A stretch of 64,000 nucleotides of DNA from Oscheius dolichura (Eukaryota > Nematoda > Chromadorea > Rhabditida > Rhabditidae): assembly GCA_932521035.1 (NCBI GenBank), contig OW051494.1:8852001-8916000 (forward strand), written 5' to 3'. The notes under the pieces are model-generated. The model made no database searches, was not told the origin of the DNA, and saw nothing but the letters and a program-made list of their open reading frames with translations. Below are positions 11,546 through 23,021 of this stretch, piece after piece. A program made the position numbers and the translations under genes. Numbering within the stretch: position 1 is the first letter of the stretch; each line of letters begins with the position of its first letter.

Positions 11546-14500
11546 TTAGGTATGCATGGAAGAGGTCATATCCAATTTAAAGGGATCGCTAAAAAGGGAT
11601 GGCGATTGGCGGAAGTCAAATTTGGCGGGCGGCTGGTCGGGGGAGGCGATACCGTCGCTGGATGCTTTCGGCTGGTCGCTGTCGTAACGGGAAGACTCCG
11701 TATTCGAGGCCAGCTCGTGCTCATGGTCGACGTCAATGGCTGAACCCTCATTTTCTGGATAACGCATCACGTGATGGTCTGGAATGGAAAAAATCATAGT
11801 ACAGTAATCCTTGAAAACCCTAAACCCCGCTTTTTTGAATCTCTGACCCGAAAAGTCGGTAGCATGTCTCATATCGTATTTTGACTGGGTTTATTCCTTT
11901 TTATACAAAACCAAGGTTGAAAAAAAGGCCAATTTAGCTTTTAGACTGTCTAACAGTGGCTTTATTGGCCCTAAATAGCTCCACTCTCATTTTTGACTGT
12001 CTAACTGGCCAAAAATCCTATTTTCCCCTCCTTACCTCTAAAATTAACGCTGGTCTCCATCTCCGGGATGGGAAGATCCGGCATCGGCAGTGGGTCATCG
12101 TCATATTGTTGTAGATTCTTCAACATCTGCCCGTAGTTATTTATCCTCAGCCGAAGAGGGTCCGGAACTCGATGAGGACTGGCCACCGGTGACATTTCCA
12201 TATCCCGAGGCTCTCTCCACGTGTTGAACGATCTCATCCCGTAGGTTTCCCCGTCCGTCATATAGCCACCGTCATGATTGCGTTGCCTTCTCATGGGGGA
12301 ATTATGATAACTGATTCCGATCGTTGACTCCGCGTAGATGTGATCGTGATTACGCTCACCACAGGGTACTCCAACATCCGAGCGGCTGAAAAGGGAATTT
12401 TAGTTGATTTTAAGAATTATTTGACTAGGTATTTTATGCCAGAAACTGTAGTTTCGAAGATACGCAGATTTTAATTTTCTGATTCTTGTCGTCCCATCCT
12501 ACGGTAGCTCAATTTTGGGCGCGCCAATTTCAAAAATTCAATGACCTTATTGGAGAGCACGTCAAGGCGACTCTAACGACCCAGGTTACAGCTCAACCAC
12601 CCGGACAGAAAAACCTGCAGAGCCATAAACATTGACTTCAGACTCCTCTATCGAAGTTTGTGAAGCTCAAATTGTTTGTCAGGGCGATTGAGCTGTGACC
12701 GGGCTCGTTAGAGTCGTCTTGACGTGCTCTCCAATTAGGTCATCGAATTTTTGAAATCCACCGAGAAATGACTGAGATACGGACACAAACACCGACACTG
12801 CCGGCTACCCCCCAAAAATGGGAGCCCCCCAAATTGGGCAGTTTGTCCATGTATGCCGCGAAGAATGTACAATTCACTGCATAACATACGATACTCAGTC
12901 CAAAAAATATGGCCACAATTTCAAACTTTTAGAGGAAAGGCCTCACCTGGAGGGCATTGGATTGCTCCTTTCGAAGAGAAGCTGTGATCCGGCTCCCAGG
13001 CTGCCACTCTCCCTTGACCTCAAAGATTCCCTCTCCTCAGCTTCGGTTATCCGATTCAATGCCCCATAAATGTGTCGTGTACTCTTGTGTTTCCTCTTCT
13101 CCTCTCGATAACTTGGCATATTTCCAAATTTGACGGTTGTTTGGGTCTGATTGGGGAAGGAGTCGTCCATCTTCTCGTCATTGGGAATTGGGATCTCTAC
13201 GACCGATCGGCGACGGTAGCAGAAGAGAAGACAGACCAGGAGAAGGAGAAGAAACAGTCCCACCTAAAAATATCATATAAAATACCGTTATTATGGTAAA
13301 AAATTAGCCGTATAGCGTTTTTTCGGCATACTGTAAGGGCACGCCAACGCGCGTAAACATCGGGCGACCGTTGCGCGTTGAACAAAATTCGACGAACAAA
13401 ATTGAAGCTTTTCTCCAATTTTTTGATATTTTTCTAATTTTTAAAGTGGTTATTCGTAATCAGCACAAGATTCTGAATATTTTAAAGCCAACATTTTCTT
13501 GAAAAGAAGTAAAATAGGGAAAAATGGGACTTACCACGACGAGTATGGCCAGCAGGGTTACAGTATCCAGGCTTTTTCCAGCAGCTATGGATGGGATGAC
13601 GATTATCTGCTTTTTATCGTCCCGATTTCGAAATAGGGTGCTATTTGTTCGTATGTCGCAGGCTTTTCCGCCCCAGCCATTATGGCAGACACAGTTCTCA
13701 GTGGTGGTACAGTCTCCATGACTGGAACATTGTAGCGCGTAGTTATTCGAAGGGCAGGTGACGGGAGCGGAGACCTTTAAACGGAAAGATTGAGTTTAAT
13801 AGGGAAAGAGGGGGACTTACAGAAGTCATTTCCACACAGGACCCGGCGACACAGACTCTTCCGGTTCCGCAACTGGCTCCTTCCACGGAGAGGCCAATAA
13901 TCGACTCCGCGATGGATTTACATTGAACCTTAAAGTTTGATATTGAGTAAGAATGCTTAAAATGATAGAAAAATGTGTTCTCAAATTAATGAAATCAAAA
14001 AATTTGAATCAAATAGCCGGAAAAAATGAGTTTTTTGACTGATCGCGCCCTAGAGACACAATGAGACAGCGCTGTCTAACTGTGGCGCCATTTTATTTTC
14101 AAAATAACAATATTGCCCACATTTTAAAGGTCTAAACTCTTTTTTTTAAATGTTTACCTGCTTGTCATTATGAAGAAATTGGAAGCTAAAAGCATTTAGA
14201 GCCGACTGGGTAGGAGTTGAGTAGCCTCCTTGGCAATGAAGGGTCCCACAGCGGGTATCTTCAATGGGGCAGGCTCTAAAATGACTGTCTATGGTCTTGA
14301 AACGATTTTCTTTGGTTAAATTTACAGTAATCTGGCTGAAAAATAACTTACTTGACTCCCTCCGGGCCATTCCCACAATTAGCATATTTGTAACCGTTTG
14401 TGTTCTGCTCAAAACAGGCAACCTCAGCGATTTTCGCTTCAGGACCCCAGAGATTTTTACATTGTGCCTGGGGGTCGGAACAATTTCCACGCCAACATTG

Positions 14501-17500
14501 GCCGTCTTCTCCACAGGTTGTGCCATCGATCAGATGACCATCGGCCGGACAGTCGCCCGACTTTCCGTCACACACTTCAGCCACGTCGCAGCCGCTTCGG
14601 GAAGCACGGCAGATCTCTCCAGCTTTTTTCAACTGAAAATAGAGGATTGGATTACTGTAACGGGAGAAATTTAGGCCATTTTGAAGATGTTTTGGGGGTA
14701 CTGTAGATGACGTCGGCCCTAGCGTAGTCCGGCTACCGTAAGCCCGAAAAAAACTTATCCGCGGAGAAAGGAAAAACGTTCGACACAGACAGTCAAATGT
14801 AGGGCGGTTTATGCTGTTTTATGCTGATTTTTTCCAAGTGATAAACTCTTTTTCTGGTTGGTTTTTGTTAATAAATCCTCCGAAAAGATGCAGAGGTTTA
14901 CGGTAGCTATCTCAAAGTACAGTAACTCTAATTTTAAAGGTCTAAAACGCCTTAAAACCCTACCTCGCAGCGATGACAGCAGGGATGATGAGCCGCACAC
15001 TGGGCATGAGCCCTGAGGGTGCAGGTCAGCGGGTCACAACACGGGTCGTTGCATTGTTCCCTCGAGCCACAGTCACACTCCTCCGAGGCGTCCACAATTC
15101 CATTTCCGCATTCTCTCAGCTGGGAGACCTTTAATGTTTTCCGGTTAGACCTTTAAAAATCTCGAAAATTCACCTGGAACGGTCGATTCAAGAGGCAGTG
15201 AACCTGCCCTGCTTGCCAGACCCCGTGCATTCGAGCAATTGAGCATTTCGAAAATTGCCAGGCGAACGGCGATCCGTCTGATCTAAATAGAAAGCAATAA
15301 AATAAGTAATACGGTAATAAATCCCCGTACCCTGGATGCTGATTCATTACGCAATTAGCTCCCATTTCACATTGACAGCTGGGGGTGTCGTGTTCGAGTC
15401 CGAGGAGATGGCCCACCGATTGGGCGGCCAGCTGACCGGACCACTGGGCAGAAAACGTGTCGGGAGCCTGAAATATGGGAATGATTATAATTGAAATGGC
15501 AAATCAATCCCTGCCGCATGCGCTCCTGTTCTTATAGCTCGGTACCCGATAGTCCAACCCCCTGCACCCGTAAAGTCTCGGCAGGACATATTTAGAAAGG
15601 CGCCACCGTTTTGTAACTGTTTTGAACATATATGATCCTCCTGCCGAGACTTTACGGGTGCAGGGGATCGGACTATCGTGTACCGAGCAGTTCCTCCGCC
15701 GTTTAGACTCGCCCGGTCAAATCCTCGACCATGAACCGTCTCATCCTCCTCCTCGCCCTTCTTGGCGCGGCTACCGCCTTCGATCCGGCCACCTGGACCC
15801 GTGTCGATGCTTTCGGATCTAACGACTGCTGGAAGGGACTCAAAAACGAAACGAAGCAACGCGCCAATTGGTGGAATATCAATGTAAGCCGCCATTATGG
15901 ATTAGTTGTAATAATTTACAGGGCGGCGCCTTCCCCCCGGAACCCTATACTTGGATCTGTTGGAATTCTAATGGAATTACGGAAAACGCCGCCACGTGCT
16001 ATTGGGCTGACGGCAAATGGATTTGTTAAACAAGGCCTGTACTGTGAATGCTCTCTACTTTGTGATTTGGGAACTGTGATAAATTTTAAATAAATGGGAT
16101 AATTTGGCAACCGTTGTTTTTTTGGGGGCCGGGGGTGTTAGAAGTCGACTGTTTCAATTTAGGACAATTTTACGGACAGGGACAAATTTTGAACCATCTC
16201 AATCAAAGCAGGATTGGAATTTTCCAAACCGTAGCGATAACCTGACGGAATAAAACTCCTAAAGAATATACAGAGGCGATAGGTGGCCTCTTCTGTCATT
16301 GCTGTGACTTTTAGACCTTTAAATTGACGGTTACTGTACTCTAGAGTGATTGTAGTAATCTCCATTAGGCCTGGGAGTGTTTTGGCACTGATTTTACCTG
16401 GTCTGCGGCTCTAAGGAGCTGTGGTAATGGGAAACAAACATGAAAAACTATATACGGTTCTGGCGAACTAGGAGAGGATCATTTTGACACCAAAACCGCC
16501 TTGAATAGTGCGAAAACTAAAAAGATACTCAAAATTTTCGCATAAAATGAATGAACTGTCCAATCGCCCTAGTATTTCGCCTGTAATCTGGCTCGGTCCT
16601 CGACAGTCCGATCCCCTGCCCCCATAAAGTCTCGGCAGGGCAAATCTATAAAGGCGTAACAGTTTTGTAACAGTTTTGAACAAAGATGATCCTCCTGCCG
16701 AGACTTTACGGGTGCGGAGGATCGGACTATCGGGTACTGAGCCTCGTTTCCGTCGTTTCTACTGTTTGGAGGGGAGGACAAGGCGAATTTTTGGAGAGAA
16801 ACTCTTCGCCCTGGGGCAAAAAGTGAGGCCAATCCTTATAAAGCAGTTTTTTCACCATTTCCAGAGGTCAAAATGAGGCAACATGGGAGAATTTGTGGTC
16901 AAACAGTCTTTTTCCCTATCAAGAAGAAAAAATGCCCCCAAAGTGGTCGTCTTCTCTCTCTCTCTAATTATTTCTCCCTTCCCTTCCCTCTCTATCTCCC
17001 TGTCCTCCCTTCTGATCCCATCAGAATTATGTCATGTGTGTGTCCGCTCAATCGTGTTCTAATCCCCCCTGCCCCTTCCCTCCCTCCCTCCTGTCCAGCC
17101 CTGTCATACGAGAGGCGAGCTGATCCATCGCGACATCGCGCGATATGCTAATTTCTGGCAATCCGATGCTGCTCATTCGACCTTGACAATTTATTATCGG
17201 GCCGGTGATGGGCTTTGGAAAATGGATTAAAAAAAAGAGAAAAAGAGGAAGAGAGGCTCACCTTGACCAAGGCAACAGATCTTCCGGTACAGATGCCGCG
17301 GAAGACGGAACTGGTGGCCTCGTTGTTGACGAAGGAAGCGTTCGTGAAGACCAGGGTGGCATCTTTGGCTGAAAATATGGATATTGTTTAATTATTTAAA
17401 GGTCGGGAAGAAAAAAATTACTGTAACAAAGAGGATTTTCAACTTTTTTGACCCGTGATAGGGGTTTCAAGGTTGGCGGGCTCCAGTTTTCGGCCTTACC

Positions 17501-20500
17501 CTGCCCGGGAACTCAATGTAATCCCAGAATACCCTTAAAACTACAGTAAACGTCTTTTCGGGTTACTGTAAACGGCGCGCTAGCTAACGCACGTAAACAA
17601 CAGGAATCGCGTTGGAAGAAATTCGACGAACAAATTTTCAACTTTACAGTCATTTTTCTCAACTTTTTTGATATTACTGTAATTTTTAACTTGGTTATTC
17701 CCATTCAGCAGGAAATTCTGAACATTTTGAGAACAAAAACACCTAATTTTGGCTTAAAAATGAGGACAATAGATGGATTTTATCTTTTTGGTTAGGAATA
17801 AGGGTCCGAAGAGGCTCGGGGAGCCTATACCAGCCCTTCAAATGTCCCCTCCCTGCCTTTTGAGGACCCCAAGAGCCAGATGTCATAATTCTATTATAGT
17901 CACAGTGCTCGAAAACCACATAAAGGCCTAAATTAGAGGGGCTTAATCAGGCGGTAAGAACACCTGCCCCCACTCGTATGGGGTAGCTGCGGTTCCTTCC
18001 CTTTCTTCCTCTTCCGGCTGTCTTTCTTCCCTCTCCGATCCTAATTAATTCCGTTCTTGACCGGATTTAGGGGTCAACGGAGGCGAAAGAGTTGAGGGAA
18101 AATGGAAAATGGACTTCTTTCCCTGTTTTAAACTCAAATAACTCCAATTTGGCACATTTTCAGAATCAAAAACTTGCCTAAAATTGAAAAATATGGTTCA
18201 AAATGGTCTATAAAGCCAAAAATAGCTGAAAAATGATCTTACCAATGCCGTGAATGTGTCCCGTTGCGTATTCCGCCACCCCGGCCACGGTCCTCTCGAT
18301 ATCCTCGAAGAGGTCAATCCTTTGGACATCCAGCCACATTTCCAGGTAGACAACAGACAGACGGATGTTTAAGTCTCTCGAAAGCATCTGAAAAATCCAG
18401 TTTTTCTGGATTTTTGGTAGTTTTAAAGGTCTAATTCCCCCTTTACCGGTCCCCGGTTCATTTATGGCTGGTCCGAGCAAGGAGCAAATGTTAACTATTC
18501 AACTCCGGCTGCTGGTGAGAGCCCTTCACCAGATCCACTTGAAAGTGAACAATGGGAACTTGTGCCAGTTAGGGGCTGGGAAGGGAAGGGGACTCACCAA
18601 GTCGGCTATGTTCACAGTCTCCAACATGTAAGTCAAAACTTCGTCATGGACACTGCTATGGGATTTGACCTGAAAAATGATGAGAAAATTAGTTATTTTA
18701 CAGGGGTGAGAATATTTCCACAGCTTGCCACCTTGGACAGTTTAAAGGTCTGCATGTTTGCACGCCTCAATACTAACTTTATTATTATACATTTTTATGT
18801 ATTTTTGATGATTTATTTAGCTTTACCGACCCCGAATTACTATAGAACAAAGGGGAAAAGAGTCAAATGCCCTAAAATAGAGGAGCAATGAATAATGCGC
18901 TGATTTTATTCAGAAAATCCACTTTTAGACTTCATAAAAGGTTTTCTGGGGAGTTTCTCATAATTCTTGGTATCAAAATGTTCCTCTGTCGTTTGCAGTA
19001 AAAATGAGACCGATTCTATGCCAGGATTTTGAGAAAAATATCTGCAACGAAGAAAAAAACACTACCCGCCAAACGAAAATTTCAAAATTTGTTCAGCATT
19101 TTTCGATGTCGACCTTGCGACCACGAGTTTTTTGAGTAGTCAGAGATGTAATATAACTGAACGGTAACTACGCCAATGCAAACGCGCGTAAACAGCAGGC
19201 GGCCGTTGTTTGTCGGCGCGTTGGACCAAAGTCGCTGAACAAAATTGAACCTTTTCATGCATTTTTCTCCACTTGTTTTGGATATTTTCAAAGTTTTTAA
19301 CATGGTTATGCATAATCAGCACGAAATTCTGAACAAAATGAACCCAAAAGGAGAGAAAAATCGCGTAATGTCGCTTCAAAAAGATAGATTTTGTTCCCTG
19401 ATGGTTTAATTCCGGACTAATTCCATCTTCGAAATAAATCCCGGCTCCTGGTGCCTGTTCTACATATTAACAAAGTCATAAATTAGCAATTAATTCCCCC
19501 AACCCGTCGTATTCCTCCATTTCGGACTCACAAATTCATGATCGGCAATTAGTGCCACCTCGACATATTTGGTCTGCTTGGAGATGTCACGGGCGTGGCG
19601 GCTGTGGTGCTGGCGGACTGTCTGAAAATGGGCAGATTATACCTATTTTATATAAGAAAGTGAATATTTTCCTTCATTTGTAGGTTGTTACGGGGAAAAA
19701 ATGGTAAAATTTGGTTCAAAAACGAGGATTTTGAGCCTATCTTCCCTCCTGAAAGCCACAGTTACGCAGCCACTCGGAATTATAGTTTTCCCGGGTCAAA
19801 AATAGTGCCCAGATGCCTTCCAGCCCTCCCGTCCCGTCATAATTGTTGATGTAAACAGTTTAGCATCGCTTCCGATCGTAAGATATAATAGCTAGAGATA
19901 GGGCTGGCTGTATTGCTGGCGATTACATCTGTATGATATACAGCCACCCATTCTACCATTATCCACAATCTCGGAACGGATTGGCTCCCATGACCAAGAA
20001 AAAAGAGCCCCCAATCGCATTTGGGCTGTCTAACTGTGGCTCCCTGGTTCTCTAAATAAATTGTGGGAACTGCCTAACTGTGGCGGGCTTTTTCCCCCAA
20101 AAAAAAAGTCTAATCGACTGTGCACCAGTATAATCTCCGCAGCTGGTCCCTCTGTAAAGAAAGAAGTTCCATATTCCTGTCGCTGCCGAGGTTTTACGGG
20201 TGTGGGCGCACGGGATTCGAGAAGAGAAGCTATTTTCTGCTACCCTCTGCTACCCAAATGCTAGCCATTGTTTTCTAATGGAATCTCTGGGGAAGTCTGA
20301 TGAAATTATTTTGGGAGACAGGAAGTGCTCAAGACGGGGATGAGTCATCGAAGAAATGTCCCAAATTCTTGAAAAAAAGTCCCAACATTTCAGTTTCCCT
20401 TATATTTTTGACCGCTACCTACTTTTCCCAATGGAACAGTTATAATTCCCGGGCTCACGTGTCAAAATCTGCCCCCTCTCTTCCCGGCAGCCGCCGGATA

Positions 20501-23021
20501 TGGGCGGAATGCCTCCCGGGGTCTTCCACCCGGATAATGGCCGTCTATTATGATTTACAATGTCAGCCACAATAGCCGCCAGGGGCGGCACGGCTTTGAT
20601 TTTCACAGAGGGGCAGCCAGATTCAAGCGGATATATATAATAGGGGAGATCTTCGTTTTGAGACCTGTAGCATTGAAAAGTAGAAGAAATTAGAAAGAAC
20701 TAGGGAAGATGAAAAGCAGCGCTGTCTAACTGTAGCTCTATTTCCTGTCTAACTGTCTTCATTTTTCCTACAACGCGTAAAACTAACTGAGCCATTGAAA
20801 GAGAAAAACACTTTGCCTGTCTAACTGTGGCGCTAATAGAGCCGTGAATCTCTTCTAATTGCCGGGATCTCGGCCCAATTACCCCGTTTTTGTTAGAAAT
20901 TCTCGGTCTAATTGCTCCGAAATACAGTAATTTCCCATCGTGACCCGTCTTTTTCTTTCTTCGGCTCATTTCCTCCGCGGTTCATCCCCCTAATGCATGA
21001 TTAAGATCCATCCATTGCCTCCCCCCTTCACTCTAAGAAAGTGACACTTCCCTGCCGCTGCCCCCCGTCGGATTCATGCATATCAATTGGCTTAGCCTAA
21101 CCGCCGTCCGGGAAGGAAGGAAGGAACATATGAACACCCTCGAATATCAAAACGCGGGGATTAGAGGGGCTTACCCGAACATGTGCAGCCACGGCGGCGC
21201 CGCATTTCGCTTCCTGGGTCCAGTGGGTCTTGTGAAAGACGTGGGGATGACGACGGCCACGGTCTCCACCGTCCAGAGGCCATATACCATAAGCGGAACC
21301 GTTGGAAAAGGCCAAAACACCACTGAAATTAGAAAAAAAATAGAGGAAAACGGGAGAATTTGGGAAATTTGACCGGCCGGGGGTTCCGTGCACTCGCATC
21401 CGTAGAATCTCGGCAATGTCAAGAACGCGGCGCGCTCTCACTTTCCCTTCTCCTGCCGAGTTTTTACGGGTTCGGGTGCACGAAATATGAGCCAGGGATT
21501 CAAATAGAGTTGGGAAAGACTACAAATATTGAAAAATTGCGGTAAAAAATGATCAAATTGAGGAAAACGTGTTATTGCACCCATGGCGCAATGGGTTTTG
21601 GCGAGTTACCATTCTACCGACCCTTGTTCGATTTCCCTGCTGGGCAGAACAGATTTTTGGCGGCTGTCCATTTTTTGCTTTTCCTCCAGCCACTCCCATG
21701 CCCTTTTCTCGCCTCTCTCTGTTTGCCGACAGGTGGCTGTATCCTCGCTTGTTCCCACCAGCCACCGGGCGGCTTCCTTTTGCCCGGGGTGGCGGTGTAT
21801 ATACTGCTTTCAAATTAATCATAAACGTGGGGAGACCGAGCTGTTGCTTCGGCTGCACACACATACAGATGGAACAGATGCTGCCGACTGGCGGGATTTT
21901 GCTCCAGGGGGATAAGAAGAGAAATTGGAACCAGAAACTAGCAAATAGTGATATTTTCCATTATTTCAGCATTTTTAATAAGTTTTGGCGCCCGCACCCG
22001 TAAAATCTCGGCAGAAATAAAAAAAAATAAAAACTTGCCTGATTATAGGACCGAGAAAAGGGTTTGGAAGCGGCGGAAAAAAAAAGCAAAAGACCATCTT
22101 TGATCAGAAAATCACTTTTGCCCAACAGGGGATTCGAACCCAGAAAACGGTCGGTAGAATGATAACTCGCAGAAACCCACTGCGCCATTGGTGCATTTTA
22201 TCTAATTTCCTCAAGTTTGCTCATTTTTCCTCCGTTTTTCACTATTTTTTTTAAAAAAAAAATAGGTCTAAACCTACCGTAATCCATTACAAGAAGACAG
22301 AGCGACAAAAGAATTCGGATCGCCGGCGATGCTTCCTTGATAATAGCAGTTCTCTATCCTTTTATCCAGTGGCTGTTCTCCGGAGCTGTCCAGCTGAAGA
22401 TTTTCCCATTTATTCGATAAAATTAGGGGTAAACAGACCTTTAAAAAATTAGTTTGATTTAAAAAGATATAATTATTCCGTTCTAGAACTAATTTCAGTC
22501 GGCCGACATGGCTACTCCGAATTACGATGGTTACCGACTGATAATGTTCAGCAGCTTTTAGGAAATAATTACGGGTATCTAAAATTATATTCGGTTTATT
22601 TTTTTGTGAGGAGAATCTAACTCACCAATGCCAATTCGTTCATTTTTATCACGTATTTGAAATGGATGAACGACTTCATATTCTCCTTGAGGTATACTGT
22701 CAATGAAAGCCTTATTTGAGTTGGATTTATGCAGATCTACTGAAATTTTCTACTCTTTTTTAATTTATAAGGATCTATATTTTATAAAAATAGAAAAAAA
22801 AACGAAAAGATATGTAAAAATAGCTGGAAATCGAGTTTTACTGGAAAATCCAATTTTGGAGTTGTAAACGCGCGCTAATGGCAAAAATTCGGGAAAGGGA
22901 AGGCTTCTCTGAATTCCATGGCTTTTTCTATCCACTCACCTTTACAACTACACTCCGCTATAAAATATACTAGTAAAAAAATAAGAGGACGTGTAAAAGT
23001 CATCCTAGAGCTTGTTCCCAT
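11546..23021 (-). CDS. unc-71: UNC-71-type ADAM, catalytically dead metalloprotease
   Basis: Nineteen exons join in phase to 1023 residues: 22940-23021, 22626-22739, 22439-22578, 22278-22393, 21175-21322, 19532-19621, 18598-18669, 18243-18387, 17262-17368, 15331-15467, 15174-15282, 14964-15128, 14352-14632, 14158-14275, 13821-13928, 13535-13774, 12947-13263, 12036-12385, 11546-11778. Domain order: hydrophobic signal segment (1-27); prodomain with [13 protein letters not shown]; metalloprotease from about 217 ([14 protein letters not shown]); disintegrin from about 425 ([29 protein letters not shown]); Cys-rich region to about 644; EGF-like module ([15 protein letters not shown]); transmembrane helix about 713-739; tail of about 280 residues. 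The zinc motif HExxHxxGxxHD reads [12 protein letters not shown] (354-365), so the first His and the catalytic Glu are missing. C. elegans UNC-71/ADM-1 is also predicted to be inactive and acts in axon guidance and cell migration, which favours that orthology over the active ADM-2. Introns hold many repeats and a nested gene. Confidence 0.88.
12526..12757. repeat. Inverted pair of the GGAGAGCACGTCAAGGCG repeat
   Basis: The left arm (12526-12607) and right arm (12679-12757) are nearly complementary over about 80 bases: 'aattcaatgaccttattgga' and on the other side 'ccaattaggtcatcgaattt'. About 70 bases separate them. The pair lies in an intron of the ADAM gene and would form a long hairpin in the pre-mRNA. 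Confidence 0.75.
13338..13500. repeat. Dispersed GCGCGTAAACA repeat, copy 1
   Basis: Shared landmarks in order are: an ACGCGCGTAAACA box, a CGCGTTG box, 'aaattcgacgaacaaa', 'ttttctccaattttttgata', and 'ggttattcgtaatcagcac' followed by 'attctgaa'. Further copies are at about 17562, 19164 and 52862. This copy is intronic in the ADAM gene. Confidence 0.7.
15537..15688. repeat. Foldback element, copy 2 (long arms)
   Basis: Arms of about 48 bases run from GCTCGGTACCCGATAGTCC inward through CTGCACCCGTAAAGTCTCGG and mirror CCGAGACTTTACGGGTGCAG outward to GACTATCGTGTACCGAGC. The centre of about 55 bases contains 'ttttgtaactgttttgaaca', shared with copies 3 and 7. The right end lies about 42 bases before the ATG of the nested secreted-protein gene. 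Confidence 0.85.
15731..16029 (+). CDS. Small secreted Cys/Trp-rich protein nested in an ADAM intron
   Basis: Two exons (15731-15883 and 15922-16029) join in phase 0 through a 38-base GTAAGC...TTTACAG intron and encode 86 residues. A signal peptide is clear ([16 protein letters not shown], cleavage likely near 16-17). The mature part of about 70 residues has four cysteines (NDCW, TWICWN, ATCYW, KWIC at the C-terminus), seven tryptophans and a Gly/Pro-rich middle. The gene sits on the strand opposite to the ADAM gene, inside its intron between the exons at 15331-15467 and 17262-17368, with a foldback element on each side. An AATAAA lies near 16090. I do not recognise the family. Its pattern fits a small disulfide-bonded secreted protein, but the function is unknown. 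Confidence 0.72.
16591..16742. repeat. Foldback element, copy 3
   Basis: Same arms and centre as the copy at 15537: GCTCGGTCCTCGACAGTCCG on the left, CGGACTATCGGGTACTGAGC on the right, with 'taacagttttgtaacagttt' in the middle. Together the two copies bracket the nested gene. Confidence 0.85.
17562..17740. repeat. Dispersed GCGCGTAAACA repeat, copy 2
   Basis: Carries 'aacgcacgtaaacaacagg', 'cgcgttggaagaaattcgac' and 'ggttattcccattcagcag', matching the landmarks of the copy at 13338. It is intronic in the ADAM gene. Confidence 0.7.
19164..19345. repeat. Dispersed GCGCGTAAACA repeat, copy 3
   Basis: Carries 'aaacgcgcgtaaacagcagg', 'gcgcgttggaccaaagtcgc' and 'ggttatgcataatcagcacg'. It is intronic in the ADAM gene. 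Confidence 0.7.
20184..20210. repeat. Single arm of the foldback family
   Basis: CGCTGCCGAGGTTTTACGGG without a facing arm nearby. Another lone arm (GCACCCGTAAAATCTCGGCA) lies at about 21992-22013. Confidence 0.55.
21387..21484. repeat. Foldback element, copy 4
   Basis: Arms CCGTGCACTCGCATCCGTAG...CTCGGCA and CTGCCGAGTTTTTACGGG...TGCACG face each other over about 35 bases. It is diverged from the long-armed copies. Confidence 0.65.
21543..21720 (+). repeat. tRNA-derived SINE-like element, copy 1
   Basis: The head at about 21575-21650 resembles a tRNA: TGGCGCAATGG fits an internal A box, and GTTCGATTTCC about 45 bases later fits a B box, but a proper cloverleaf with matching acceptor arms is not seen. 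It is followed by a body containing 'ttgcttttcctccagccac' and 'cccttttctcgcc'. A related copy lies in opposite orientation at 22030-22235, and the similarity extends upstream of the head ('aatgatcaaattgaggaaaa'). Both are in an ADAM-gene intron. Open frames starting MAQWV across both copies come from this repeat and are not genes. Confidence 0.6.
22030..22235 (-). repeat. tRNA-derived SINE-like element, copy 2
   Basis: On the minus strand the head (about 22195 down to 22115) reads TGGCGCAGTGG, then GGTTCGAATCCCC, again an A box and a B box. The body matches copy 1 in 'ttgctttttttttccgccgc' and 'aacccttttctcgg'. It ends next to an A/T-rich tail and a lone foldback arm. Confidence 0.6.

Noticed and set aside
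21569-22003. Frame of 144 codons and the MAQWV frames at 21583 and 22188
   Set aside because: They read through the tRNA-derived repeat pair; no protein-family signal and no conserved frame between copies beyond the tRNA-like head.
22115-22195. A functional tRNA gene at 22.1 kb
   Set aside because: A and B boxes are present, but I cannot form a proper acceptor or anticodon stem, and a diverged partner copy shares non-tRNA sequence, so it is a tRNA-derived repeat.
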